64,000 nucleotides of DNA from Verrucomicrobiota bacterium (GTDB taxonomy: Bacteria; Verrucomicrobiota; Verrucomicrobiia; Verrucomicrobiales; Akkermansiaceae), in assembly GCA_017301995.1 (NCBI GenBank), contig JAFLEH010000001.1:62001-126000 (forward strand), in the 5' to 3' direction. Every line of letters begins with the position of its first letter. Positions within the stretch are counted from its first letter, which is position 1. The notes under the pieces were generated by a model, which did no database searches, had not been told where the DNA came from, and worked only from the letters and a program-made list of their open reading frames with translations. The position numbers and the translations under genes are program-made. Shown here in pieces: positions 8,676 through 17,901 of the stretch.

Positions 8676-11600
8676 ATGAAACCCATATCCTTCCGCCTCC
8701 TATCCGCCGTGGCATCGCTCGCACTGTCGCTGCCGCTCGCCGCCGACGACAGCGGGCTCGCGCCATCGCTTGAATTTTCCACCGGCATCGTCGGCACACA
8801 GACGCAGCTTTCGTGGACCGCGCAGCCGGGAGTGAGTTACCGGATCAGCAGCACCACCGATCTCTCCTCGGGCTCGTGGCGCAACCGCGCGGTAGTGGAG
8901 GCGACGGGCACCGCGGGCACTTGGCTCGATCCCGAAGCGGCGGGTCCGCAGGCGTTCTATAGGATTGATATTCCTCAGGCAGCGGTGTTTGAGGTTGATC
9001 CGCCGGTGCTAAGCCCCGCGGGCGGGACGATATTGCTGCGCGGCCAGTGCCTGCCGGTCGGAGGCGCGCTGGTGTTCGAGGTCGAAGGCGGCCCGCCGGT
9101 GAGCATTCCCATCGCGCCGGGCGCGCAAGGTCAATATTCCGCCACCGTGGGAGTGGGGGAGTTTGTCCCGGGAGCCCACATTCTATCAGCAAGGGTAGTG
9201 GACGCCGGCGGCACCACGGTCGCGGCCATCACGCAACACTTCGAGGTCACTGAAACCGGACGCGCGACCGATTCGCCACCGGGACTTCCGCCACTGATGC
9301 GGGCGATGAAGGCATCGGATGGGAAAAAGCACTTTGAAGCAACCGCCGCAGGGCGAAAGAAAGTGTTCACCAATCAGTTCGATGTGGACCTGTGCGAAGA
9401 CATCACCTTTGTGGCGCCGCCATCCGATTCACCTGTGGTGGATCCGGCTTCGCTGCTCATGCCCGCGCTGATGAAGGCCAAGGAAAAGGCCACTCGGACG
9501 AAGTGCGGACACAACCTGCGCCAGCTTGGCTTGGCCGCCCGCGGCAAGCGCAGCGAGGTGAGAATGAACCTACGTGCTATCTCAATCTCGGGCGAACGCC
9601 CCGGCGAAATCGCCACCGAACAGGATGACATCGTCCTCGAAACACCCGTCGGCCCGCCCATCGTCTGGACCCGCACCTACCGCTCGAGGGCGGGCAGTGG
9701 CGGCACCGTCACCAGCAATCCCATGGCGATCTACTGCGGATCCACCCACTTTGTTTCTTTCGATGTCCGGATCGAGCCGATTCCGCTCGCGGCTGGATCT
9801 TCCGCAACGCGGATCTATCTATTCGGCGGCGACGGACGCCGCGACATTCTCCGCAGGCAGGCCGACGGCTCGTACCGCTGCGACGGCATGTTCCGCGAGG
9901 GCCGCTTCAACCCCGACAACACCTTCACTCTAACATTCGCCGACAAGTCGCAATTCGTCTTCCGTCCGCCCAGCGGCGGGCCGGGGTCGGGATGCCTCAG
10001 CAGCGTTGCCGACAGCAACGGTGTCGCGCTCAGTCTCGCCTACGATGGCGCGGGCCGGCTCACGACGGTTTCCAGCCAATTCGGCCAGAGTCTGACATGT
10101 GCCTACGACGGCAACGGCCGGGTGAGCACCCTAACCGACCACACCGGCCGCTATGTGGTTTACGACTACTACGCCACCGGTGAACCGGGCGGCGGCGCGG
10201 GCGATCTCAAATCCGTTTCATGTGTGCGGGCTCCCGGCCAACAACCGCTTGCCAACCCAACCGTTTTCACCTACTCGACCGGCAACGCCGACGACAATCT
10301 CAATCACAATCTCCTAACCGTCACCGATGGCGCGGGCCGTTTGGTCCAGAAGTTCACCTATTCATCCCAAACCGATCCTTTGGCGCTCGACTATGACGTC
10401 GCCGAAACGGTGGACTCCAACCGCCTCGACGCGCTTTCCGGCCATGTCACCGTGCTCAAGATCGCCACTCTGCCGCCCGGCAGCGGAGCCGCCTACCGTT
10501 GTTTTGAAAACGATGAACTCGGGCGTGTCACCGAATGCGATTACGACTCCCAACACCGCTGCGTCGCGCTCCGCGATCTAACCGGATTTGCGTTGCCCGA
10601 CCAGCCGGTGACCGAATCCGACAACCGTCCCGCGGGCAAACTCCGCGCAAGCGATCCGGAGGCCTTTGTTACGGCTTTCCGCTACAACGCCGACAACAGC
10701 CTCACCCGCGTCACCCATCCGGATGGCACCCAGGAGCTGTTCACCTACGGCAGCGAACTGCGCCGTGATTGCCCGATTCGCGAGCGCGGCAATGTGCATG
10801 TCATCAGCCTCCGCTCTCCCGGTGGCGAATTGCGGACTGTGACCTGCGATTACCTGCCGGGTTTCGGCACCGACGAATGCCCTTCGCTCGCAAAGGAAAA
10901 GAAGCGCCCAGGACGCGAGAGTCCAACCAAAGCCTCACTTGGCCGGATTGCGGCGGGGAGTGACGACGACAACGATTGCGGCGGCCCTGACCCGCTGGCG
11001 GCAGCGATGGCGGGACATCGAATCTTTGTGAAGAACAAAGCCGGTAGCGTACCGCGCGCCGTAGCATCCGGAGTTCCGGAGGCGTCCGATGCCGACGAAG
11101 GTGCCACGGTCAGCCAGATTGTCGGTGGTCTCAGCATCAAAGGCGGTGACCTCATCATCTGCGGCAATCCGATAGGCGGCATCGGGATCAAGAGCGGAAA
11201 GAATCCGGGCGGCAACCTGCGAACCGTGGGTGGTCTCGGCATATGGGGTGGAGAGGACGGTGAAGGCGGCTGCACCGATTCCGCCCGCGTCGTCGGCCCC
11301 GATGGCAAAGACTGTACCGATCCACGCCGTCCGCGGCTGGGCCATTGCACCCGTCTAACCACCTCACACGGCCAGGTTTTCACCTGGGTTTACGATGCGA
11401 ACGGCAACTGCACCTCCGTCCGAACCCCGATAGATGGCGCGGGCTGCGATGCCAGCTTCAACGCGCTCGGCCAATGCACCGGAATCACATTGCTCAACGG
11501 AGCCACCGGAGGGTTCACCGAGCAATTCAGCTATGACGCCGCCAGCGGATGGCAACTCGGCCAAATCCATGACCCTGGCGAACTTGGCCTAACCACCACA

Positions 11601-14600
11601 TGTATCCGCGACACGCTGGGCCGCGTCACCACCTGCACCGACCCGCGCGGTCTGACATGGCTCGCGGAATACGACGCGCTCGACCGTCTAACCGTCATCC
11701 GCACGCCCGAGATCGGAACCGGCGCCCCGTCCCGCATCGCGTTCAGTTGCCACTACGACTCCGGCGGTCTGCTGGTCCGCTGCGACCTTGAGCATCGCGA
11801 TACCACCGGGGCGCTCGATTCCGCCAATCCCGCCTACAGCGCCTTCGCCGTTCATGACGCGCGCGGCCGCCTTGTCCGGATTGCTGCCGAACAACGGCCC
11901 GTGAGTCCGCCGGTCACGCTTCTCGATCCCGCCACACTCGGCGATGAGAATCTCGCCGTACGCGACTTTTCCTACGACGATGCGGGCCAGTGCGTACGTG
12001 TTAGCACGCCCGCCGCCAGCCGCGGCCAGGCGACCGATGAAGTGTGCGACTTCGATTACGACGAGCGCGGACTTCTCTACCGCACCCATCAGGGCGGGCG
12101 AAGCACCACGATTACCGTCACCGACCAATGCGACTACGATGCCCTCGGCGCCTGCGTCGCCTGCTCGCGCTTGCCCGCAGCCGGCGCGCCCGGTGCGTAC
12201 ACACCGCTCACCACCACCTGCGCCTACGACGGTTTCCACCGTTTGTCTTCCGTCACCGATCCGATGGGGAACCAGACCGTTTATGAATATGACGAACAGG
12301 GATTCGCGACGGTCAGCTTCATGGGAGAGGTAAGCGACGAACCTGGTTCCGCTAGCAATGTGCTGCTAGCGCGGGTAAAATCAAACCTGCCAAAACATAC
12401 TCCGAAGATCGTGAAAGAGTCCCATGGCCTGGCGATGCCTCCGAGCGTGTTCTTCGACGTCTTCACCGCCGATGACATCACCATCACGGAGCGTTTCTCT
12501 CCCGGCGCACAAGGCACATCGCCCACCGAGACCCGCATCATTCACCGCTCACCCGCCGGTCTAGCCATGAGTCTCACCAACAACGCGGATGTCATCCTAA
12601 CCTGCACCTACGACAGCGCCGGACGCCTTGTCACCTGCACCGATGGCGCCTGCTCCGTTTCTCTATCCCGCGATGCCGAAGGACGCATCCTCGTCTGCGG
12701 CAGAACCGACCATTTCCGCACCGTCGGCCAGACCGATAAGACGTTCACCCGCACCATGTCGTACGACGAGCTGGGCCGCTGCTCCGGCACGCAGGACGGC
12801 GGATCCAACAGCCAGACCTGCGCCTACGATTCGCTCGGGCGCATCACCGAATTCGCCGTCGCCCGCGGCACCGTCCACCGCAACCGCTACGACGGATCCG
12901 TTAGCAGCACTCTCGGCACCCAGCCGTTCTCCGTGGCCAGCGAGGTCGATGTGGACGGGGATGGAAATTTCGAAACCCTATGCCGCTACCAATGTTGGAA
13001 CGGCGAATGCCGCTCCATCACGGACGCATACGGATACGTCACCACCTTCACCCGCGACGCGCTGGGCCGCCTGACACAAACCGACTTTCCCGATGGAACC
13101 CACGAAACCCGCGGTTTCGACCCCTTCGGCCGCCCGCACTCCACGGTCCACCGAGATGGCACCGTCGTTACTACCGAACTCGACCGCGACGGGCTCCCCG
13201 ATCTCGTCACTTGCTCGCCACCGGTGGGTTCAAGCGCGCCGCCGGTCGTCACCAGTTACGACCACGACGGATTGGGACGCACGGTCGCCAGTGCCGAAGG
13301 AACAACGATTCTCTCACGCACTTGGGATTCCACGGGCAACCCTCTCAGCGAAACCACCACAACCGGCAGCGCCGCACCCTTCACGGTCCGCACCATCACG
13401 CGTACCTTCGACCATCGCGGACGCACCAGCGTCACCTATCCGGACGGAACCACCTTCGTGGAAACACGCGACGCCCTCGGTTTCATGGAGAGCAAATCGG
13501 CTGTTAGCGGCACCGGCGAACTCGTTTCTCCGCCGATCACGGTCGTCCAACACGCCGGCTATCGGCCATGGCGGGAGACCCGGGCAAATGGCGTGGTCAC
13601 CACCTTCGAATACCGCGCCGATGGCGAACCCCAACTGCCGCTCGGCGGCAGCGCCGATGATTTCAGTTTCGACCGCTGCGTGCGAGAGCAGATCACCAGC
13701 GGCACCGGCGCTTTGCTTTCCAGCACGCTCTACCGCCGCAACCGCGATCAGGCCCCGATCGCCCGCGCCACCGTGTTCGGCAGCGCAAACCAAGCCGCCG
13801 GTCGCCGTTGTGACCTAACCCTCGACCGCCTTGACCGCTTCACCAACTGCGTCACCCGCGTGCGGCAAACCACCGGCGGACAAGTCGCCATCGAATCGGA
13901 TGTCTCATACACCTACGATCATCGTGGCAGACTACTGGAATCAAGCGGTTCACCCTACGCTGGCAGCTACACGCAGAGTGACACGCTGCCGCCCGGCGAC
14001 CGGCAAATGGGCCGCTACTCGACATGGCCCGGCGGACCGCTCACCTGGGATCCCGAAGGCTGCCTCACCAGCATGAGTGGAAGTGCCGGAACCAAGGAGT
14101 TCGTATACGATGCCGCCTCGCGCCTAATCGCCGTCGTCGGCACCGGCACCGTCGGCACCTTGGCCACCTACGCTTATGACCCGGCCGGGCGGCGCATCTC
14201 GAGCGCCATCCCGTCGGCCAACGCGCAACAACCGCCTGCCGTTACCACTTTCGTCTATGACGGCGAAGACTGCGTTCAGGAACTTGGAGCCGATGGCTTG
14301 CCTGATCTGACCATGGCCACCGCGGAGGCCGCCGGTCCGCACTTGTGCATCGTTAGCCGCAACGGCACCCTCGTCTATCCGCACGGCGGAGGCTCCGCCA
14401 ATGGCGACCCCCTTGCACGCAAGAAAAAGGGCAAAGACGACGAAAAGAAGGACGAGAAGTTCGTTTACCGGTTCCTGCCATTCGTTGTGGTTCGCTTTCC
14501 TGAACCGGAACCGGAGACTGAGCTTCCGGAGCCATGCTTCGAGATTCCCAAAAAGATGACCGCCCCAAGGCCAGGTCCAGGGATTCTAACAAGCCCGGCC

Positions 14601-14867
14601 GGAGCTGTCGTCGAGCGCACCGACTGCGATGACGGCGGTACGCCCATTTTTCTAACACCCGATGGCATCGTCCGTCCGTCCGCCACCGGAACGCTCAGCG
14701 GCTATGACTGGAGCGGCTCCAGCCGCTATTGCCCGGAAACGGGATTCCTCGTCGCCACCGGATCGGTTTACAGCCCGCACCTTGGCGAGGTCGTCAGCGC
14801 GCACAAGGAAAAGTCCAAGGAAACTTCCAAGAAGGAATACACCGGTCATATTAGCCTGATGAAGTAA
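8676..14867 (+). CDS. Giant YD-repeat (RHS) secreted protein without a toxin tip
   Basis: 2063 residues from the ATG at 8676, chosen because it begins a signal peptide (MKPISFRLLSAVASLALSLPLA). Residues 30-210 are beta domains. From about 300 (TEQDDIVLETPVGPPIVWTRTYRS) the RHS shell begins, with dozens of YD repeats such as YDALDRLTVI, YDGFHRLSSV and YDHDGLGRTV, which normally build a hollow beta-barrel cocoon. Three stretches break the repeats: a Gly-rich, KEKKR-containing insert (about 735-890), an insert around 1215-1285, and a Lys/Glu/Pro-rich insert (about 1905-1985). The usual core end (normally near LGRFLS) appears as YSPHLGEVVS, only about 22 residues before the stop, so no variable C-terminal toxin is encoded, and no immunity gene follows. 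Confidence 0.9.
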   Translation: MKPISFRLLSAVASLALSLPLAADDSGLAPSLEFSTGIVGTQTQLSWTAQPGVSYRISSTTDLSSGSWRNRAVVEATGTAGTWLDPEAAGPQAFYRIDIPQAAVFEVDPPVLSPAGGTILLRGQCLPVGGALVFEVEGGPPVSIPIAPGAQGQYSATVGVGEFVPGAHILSARVVDAGGTTVAAITQHFEVTETGRATDSPPGLPPLMRAMKASDGKKHFEATAAGRKKVFTNQFDVDLCEDITFVAPPSDSPVVDPASLLMPALMKAKEKATRTKCGHNLRQLGLAARGKRSEVRMNLRAISISGERPGEIATEQDDIVLETPVGPPIVWTRTYRSRAGSGGTVTSNPMAIYCGSTHFVSFDVRIEPIPLAAGSSATRIYLFGGDGRRDILRRQADGSYRCDGMFREGRFNPDNTFTLTFADKSQFVFRPPSGGPGSGCLSSVADSNGVALSLAYDGAGRLTTVSSQFGQSLTCAYDGNGRVSTLTDHTGRYVVYDYYATGEPGGGAGDLKSVSCVRAPGQQPLANPTVFTYSTGNADDNLNHNLLTVTDGAGRLVQKFTYSSQTDPLALDYDVAETVDSNRLDALSGHVTVLKIATLPPGSGAAYRCFENDELGRVTECDYDSQHRCVALRDLTGFALPDQPVTESDNRPAGKLRASDPEAFVTAFRYNADNSLTRVTHPDGTQELFTYGSELRRDCPIRERGNVHVISLRSPGGELRTVTCDYLPGFGTDECPSLAKEKKRPGRESPTKASLGRIAAGSDDDNDCGGPDPLAAAMAGHRIFVKNKAGSVPRAVASGVPEASDADEGATVSQIVGGLSIKGGDLIICGNPIGGIGIKSGKNPGGNLRTVGGLGIWGGEDGEGGCTDSARVVGPDGKDCTDPRRPRLGHCTRLTTSHGQVFTWVYDANGNCTSVRTPIDGAGCDASFNALGQCTGITLLNGATGGFTEQFSYDAASGWQLGQIHDPGELGLTTTCIRDTLGRVTTCTDPRGLTWLAEYDALDRLTVIRTPEIGTGAPSRIAFSCHYDSGGLLVRCDLEHRDTTGALDSANPAYSAFAVHDARGRLVRIAAEQRPVSPPVTLLDPATLGDENLAVRDFSYDDAGQCVRVSTPAASRGQATDEVCDFDYDERGLLYRTHQGGRSTTITVTDQCDYDALGACVACSRLPAAGAPGAYTPLTTTCAYDGFHRLSSVTDPMGNQTVYEYDEQGFATVSFMGEVSDEPGSASNVLLARVKSNLPKHTPKIVKESHGLAMPPSVFFDVFTADDITITERFSPGAQGTSPTETRIIHRSPAGLAMSLTNNADVILTCTYDSAGRLVTCTDGACSVSLSRDAEGRILVCGRTDHFRTVGQTDKTFTRTMSYDELGRCSGTQDGGSNSQTCAYDSLGRITEFAVARGTVHRNRYDGSVSSTLGTQPFSVASEVDVDGDGNFETLCRYQCWNGECRSITDAYGYVTTFTRDALGRLTQTDFPDGTHETRGFDPFGRPHSTVHRDGTVVTTELDRDGLPDLVTCSPPVGSSAPPVVTSYDHDGLGRTVASAEGTTILSRTWDSTGNPLSETTTTGSAAPFTVRTITRTFDHRGRTSVTYPDGTTFVETRDALGFMESKSAVSGTGELVSPPITVVQHAGYRPWRETRANGVVTTFEYRADGEPQLPLGGSADDFSFDRCVREQITSGTGALLSSTLYRRNRDQAPIARATVFGSANQAAGRRCDLTLDRLDRFTNCVTRVRQTTGGQVAIESDVSYTYDHRGRLLESSGSPYAGSYTQSDTLPPGDRQMGRYSTWPGGPLTWDPEGCLTSMSGSAGTKEFVYDAASRLIAVVGTGTVGTLATYAYDPAGRRISSAIPSANAQQPPAVTTFVYDGEDCVQELGADGLPDLTMATAEAAGPHLCIVSRNGTLVYPHGGGSANGDPLARKKKGKDDEKKDEKFVYRFLPFVVVRFPEPEPETELPEPCFEIPKKMTAPRPGPGILTSPAGAVVERTDCDDGGTPIFLTPDGIVRPSATGTLSGYDWSGSSRYCPETGFLVATGSVYSPHLGEVVSAHKEKSKETSKKEYTGHISLMK

Positions 14868-14882
14868 CGTCGTGAAAGCGGT

Positions 14883-15863
14883 CTACTCTCCCCGCCGCTC
14901 GTCCGATCGCCGGGTTTCCTTGCGGAAAACGCTTTCCGCATCGGGAATACCGCGTCCAGCTTCTATCCGGCGCAACACGAGTGCCACTCCATCCATCGGC
15001 ATGCCATCAGCCCCGCGCAGCCAGTAGTCTGCCAACTCCCGATACGCCGCATCCTCCGATCCGAACATCGCCACCGCCAGCGCCAGCGGATCGATGACGC
15101 CCGGATTGGCCGCCACCTGAAGCGCGAAATAAACCCGGCACAGGGTGGGCAAGCGGTTTCCCGGATTGGCGTAGAGCCGCCAGGCGAGTTCCAGCGCCTC
15201 CGCCCTGCGGTGCGGAACCCGCGCCAGCGAGTACATTTCGAAGCGCCGCAGATAGGGCAGTGCCTCCGGACAATCCGCCGCCGCGCCATAGGCTCGCGCC
15301 GCGGCCTCGAACGTCGCATCCGACGCGCCGAACGCCCGATGGCGGAACGGATCGGATAGAAGGGCGCCGAGCGCCTTGTGGAGGTCTGGATTGTCGGGCA
15401 AATTGCGGATTCCCCGCTCCAACATGTCGCGCCCGCGCAGAACCGATGCCCGCCAGTGGGCCTCGCGCAGCGCGGGAGACATCTCCAACGATTCATCATG
15501 GCGGTAATACGACGCCGCATCGTAGGCTTGGTGACGCGCCCCTGCCGCCCAATATTCTCCGGTACGCGGAGCAAGCGCGAACATGATTTCGTATGTGTCC
15601 GCCAGTTTGTCCCAGGCGAGATCCTCGTAAAATCCCACGGCCCGGAGATCGAATACGGTGGCTACCAGCGTCCGCAAGCCCCCCAGCGCCACCGCGCACA
15701 GCGTCTGCCCCATTTTCGCCATTGTTCCCGGATCCGGATCCGCAATGAGCAGTCCCTGCCGCTCAAAGTCCCGCGACCAGCGCGATTCCAGCGGCAGCCT
15801 CAGGGCACCGGCGGCTAACAACCCAGCCGCGAGCAACAGGTATTTGCGCAACGAAACCGCCAT
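14883..15863 (-). CDS. Membrane-anchored helical-repeat protein
   Basis: 326 residues: one N-terminal membrane segment or uncleaved signal (about 7-22, KYLLLAAGLLAAGALRL), then an all-alpha domain with TPR-like spacing (LADTYEIMFALAPRTGEYWAAGARHQAYDAA, then LHKALGALLSDP). It is the third gene of a minus-strand set with an ABC-2 permease and its ATPase, separated from the permease stop by one base, so it probably serves that exporter from the periplasmic side. I recognise no named family. The RHS gene ends 15 bases away on the other strand. Confidence 0.75.
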   Translation of the reverse strand: MAVSLRKYLLLAAGLLAAGALRLPLESRWSRDFERQGLLIADPDPGTMAKMGQTLCAVALGGLRTLVATVFDLRAVGFYEDLAWDKLADTYEIMFALAPRTGEYWAAGARHQAYDAASYYRHDESLEMSPALREAHWRASVLRGRDMLERGIRNLPDNPDLHKALGALLSDPFRHRAFGASDATFEAAARAYGAAADCPEALPYLRRFEMYSLARVPHRRAEALELAWRLYANPGNRLPTLCRVYFALQVAANPGVIDPLALAVAMFGSEDAAYRELADYWLRGADGMPMDGVALVLRRIEAGRGIPDAESVFRKETRRSDERRGE

Positions 15864-15864
15864 A

Positions 15865-16773
15865 TCACACCTCCTTCCCGGAAAACACCACCCAAGCCGC
15901 CACCAGATAGATCGCCACGTGGAAACCCGATAGAACCGCCAAACGCCCGAACGCCTCGCCCGGCATCGATACGCCTTCGATCACCGAATCGATCACGCCG
16001 AAGATGCGGAAATCCGGCAGCACCAGGCTCAGCAACAGGGCCCCGCCGCGCTCCAGCATGCCGGCTCCGTGGCTCCCGCTGAACACCTCGCGGATGTCCG
16101 ACTGGATGTGCCCCAGGAAATACATCAGAAAGCTAACAATCGTGGTGAACAGCGTGCTGGTGGAAAACGTGGAGATGAACAGCGTGAGCGCCGTCACCAC
16201 GGCGGCGCGCAGAAAAACCGCCCCCACCCCGCCCTGCAACGCCCATCCCGGGGCCTGTGCCGCCAATCTGGCGCGCATTTCCTCCATCTGGTCCGTTCCC
16301 TTTCCCGCGGCGACCATCGCGTCGATCTGCCCCTCGAACATCACCACCCTCATTTGCAACACCGCCACCATCACCAAGTCCATCACCGCCAGCGAAACCG
16401 CGAGCAGCAACAACACGCCCAACAATTTCCCCGCCAGATAGTCGATCCGCGGAACCGGCTTCGCCAGAATCGTGTAGAGCGTGCGGTCCTCCACATCGCG
16501 CGGGAGCAGCAGCGAAGTGGCCACGATCGCCATCACCATCGAAAACAGGGTCATCGCGCCCAGCGACCAACTCCGGATCGCCCGCAGCACCCCAAGGCCG
16601 AGATTCTCCGGCAGATTGTGCTGCGGGAGGTCGAGGAAATTGCTACCCAACACGATCAGAGCGAACACCAGCAGGAAATAGAACACCTTCATCCTCACCA
16701 ACTGCGTGAAGGTGGTCAGCCCCAACGCCACAATCCGCCCGCAGTGTCCTCCTCTAACCGCTAAACCGCTCAT
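15865..16773 (-). CDS. ABC-2 type permease
   Basis: 302 residues with about six hydrophobic segments (around 25-45, 75-98, 118-145, 188-212, 212-235 and 272-295). The motif VEDRTLYTILAKPVPRIDYLAGKLLGVLLLL after the second helix is characteristic of ABC-2 exporters of the NosY/GldF type. Its start overlaps the ATPase stop (ATGA, 16770-16773), so the two are translated together. Substrate not evident from sequence. Confidence 0.9.
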   Translation of the reverse strand: MSGLAVRGGHCGRIVALGLTTFTQLVRMKVFYFLLVFALIVLGSNFLDLPQHNLPENLGLGVLRAIRSWSLGAMTLFSMVMAIVATSLLLPRDVEDRTLYTILAKPVPRIDYLAGKLLGVLLLLAVSLAVMDLVMVAVLQMRVVMFEGQIDAMVAAGKGTDQMEEMRARLAAQAPGWALQGGVGAVFLRAAVVTALTLFISTFSTSTLFTTIVSFLMYFLGHIQSDIREVFSGSHGAGMLERGGALLLSLVLPDFRIFGVIDSVIEGVSMPGEAFGRLAVLSGFHVAIYLVAAWVVFSGKEV

Positions 16774-17630
16774 TGCCCGCCTCCTTTCATGGTTTCCCGC
16801 AGGAACAGCCGCTCCAGCGTGGTCTTCGGCCGTCCGCTGCGGACCACTCCGGCTCCTCCCTCCACCGCCATCGCCTCAATCCGCGCCACCAACTCCGGCG
16901 ACGCGTCGCGCAACACCACCTCGGTCTGGTCCTCGATGGCGATCAACTCCTCCAACCGCCCCTCGCGCACCATCTTTCCCTGGAAAATGATCCCCACCCG
17001 GTCGCACACCTCCTGCACTTGCTCCAACAAATGCGAACACAGAAACACGGTGATTCCCCGCTCCCGCAGCTTGAATATCAGATCGCGAATCTGACGGGAT
17101 CCGATCGGGTCCACCCCGGCCGTCGGCTCGTCCAAAATCACCAACCGGGGATCCTGGACGAGTGCCTGGGCCAAGCCGACCCGCTGCAACATGCCCTTCG
17201 AATACGCGCCCACCCGGCGGTCGCGCGCGTCCGTTAGATCGACCAGTTCGAGCAACTCGCCAATTCGCGCCTCCAGCACACGTCCGCCCATCCCGCAGAG
17301 CCGGCCGTAGAACCGCAGCGTTTCGGCCCCCGTCAGGTGTTTGTAAAAATACGGATTCTCGGGCAGATAGCCCACCTCCTGCCGCGAATCCACCCGCAAC
17401 GAATCCTTTCCGAAAATCGCACAACTCCCCGCGGTGGGAACCACCAGCCCCAGCAATGCCTTCATGGTTGTCGATTTGCCCGAGCCGTTGGGGCCTATCA
17501 ACCCATAGACCTCGCCGGCTCCGATCATCAGAGAAACTCCATCCACCGCACGCAATCTCCTCCGGCGGAAGGACGTCGCAAAGTCCTTCACCAGATTCCT
17601 GATTTCAACAGCCGGAGGAGCGTCTGCCAT
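16770..17630 (-). CDS. ABC exporter ATPase (ABC-2 partner)
   Basis: 286 residues from the ATG at 17630. A longer frame extends upstream to 17924 but crosses into the opposite-strand sialidase gene and has no ATPase homology, so the internal start is preferred. Walker A is GPNGSGKST (about 41-49), the signature appears as the variant YSKGMLQRVGLAQAL, Walker B is LVILDEPTAGVDP, and the H-loop is CSH. The C-terminal extension (about 215-286) with EVVLRDASPELVARIEAM is the usual accessory domain of GldA/NatA-type ATPases. First gene of the three-gene export operon. Confidence 0.92.
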   Translation of the reverse strand: MADAPPAVEIRNLVKDFATSFRRRRLRAVDGVSLMIGAGEVYGLIGPNGSGKSTTMKALLGLVVPTAGSCAIFGKDSLRVDSRQEVGYLPENPYFYKHLTGAETLRFYGRLCGMGGRVLEARIGELLELVDLTDARDRRVGAYSKGMLQRVGLAQALVQDPRLVILDEPTAGVDPIGSRQIRDLIFKLRERGITVFLCSHLLEQVQEVCDRVGIIFQGKMVREGRLEELIAIEDQTEVVLRDASPELVARIEAMAVEGGAGVVRSGRPKTTLERLFLRETMKGGGQ

Positions 17631-17901
17631 CGCCGCCCGATCTTGCCGTCTCCGAGGCCACCGCGCAACGGGAATCTCAGAAATCCATCCCCAACAACGC
17701 CCCCCCCGATTCCGATGACGTCTGGAAACCTCCCACCGGAACCGCCAACACACATGTCCGAGGAACATCCGGTTCGGGCGCGCCACCCCCATCATGCTTC
17801 CGGGGTCACCGTGCCTCCCGGACGTCCGCGATTGGATCTTCAAAAAACCAATGATTTCCTGCCGCGCGAGGCAATTCGGTGTGGTAGCGTTGTCCTGCGA
17901 C
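17631..17901. other. Divergent intergenic region, ABC operon / sialidase
   Basis: 271 bases between divergent starts. Near the sialidase end, TAGCGT at 17885-17890 stands 11 bases before the ATG and resembles the -10 elements seen before other genes here, but no good -35 stands at the right distance. A run of eight C at about 17700 is the only other notable feature. No convincing ribosome-binding site for the sialidase. Confidence 0.4.

Noticed and set aside
14700..14880. RHS C-terminal toxin and immunity gene
   Set aside because: Only about 22 residues follow the core-like motif, and the next gene is convergent and membrane-associated.
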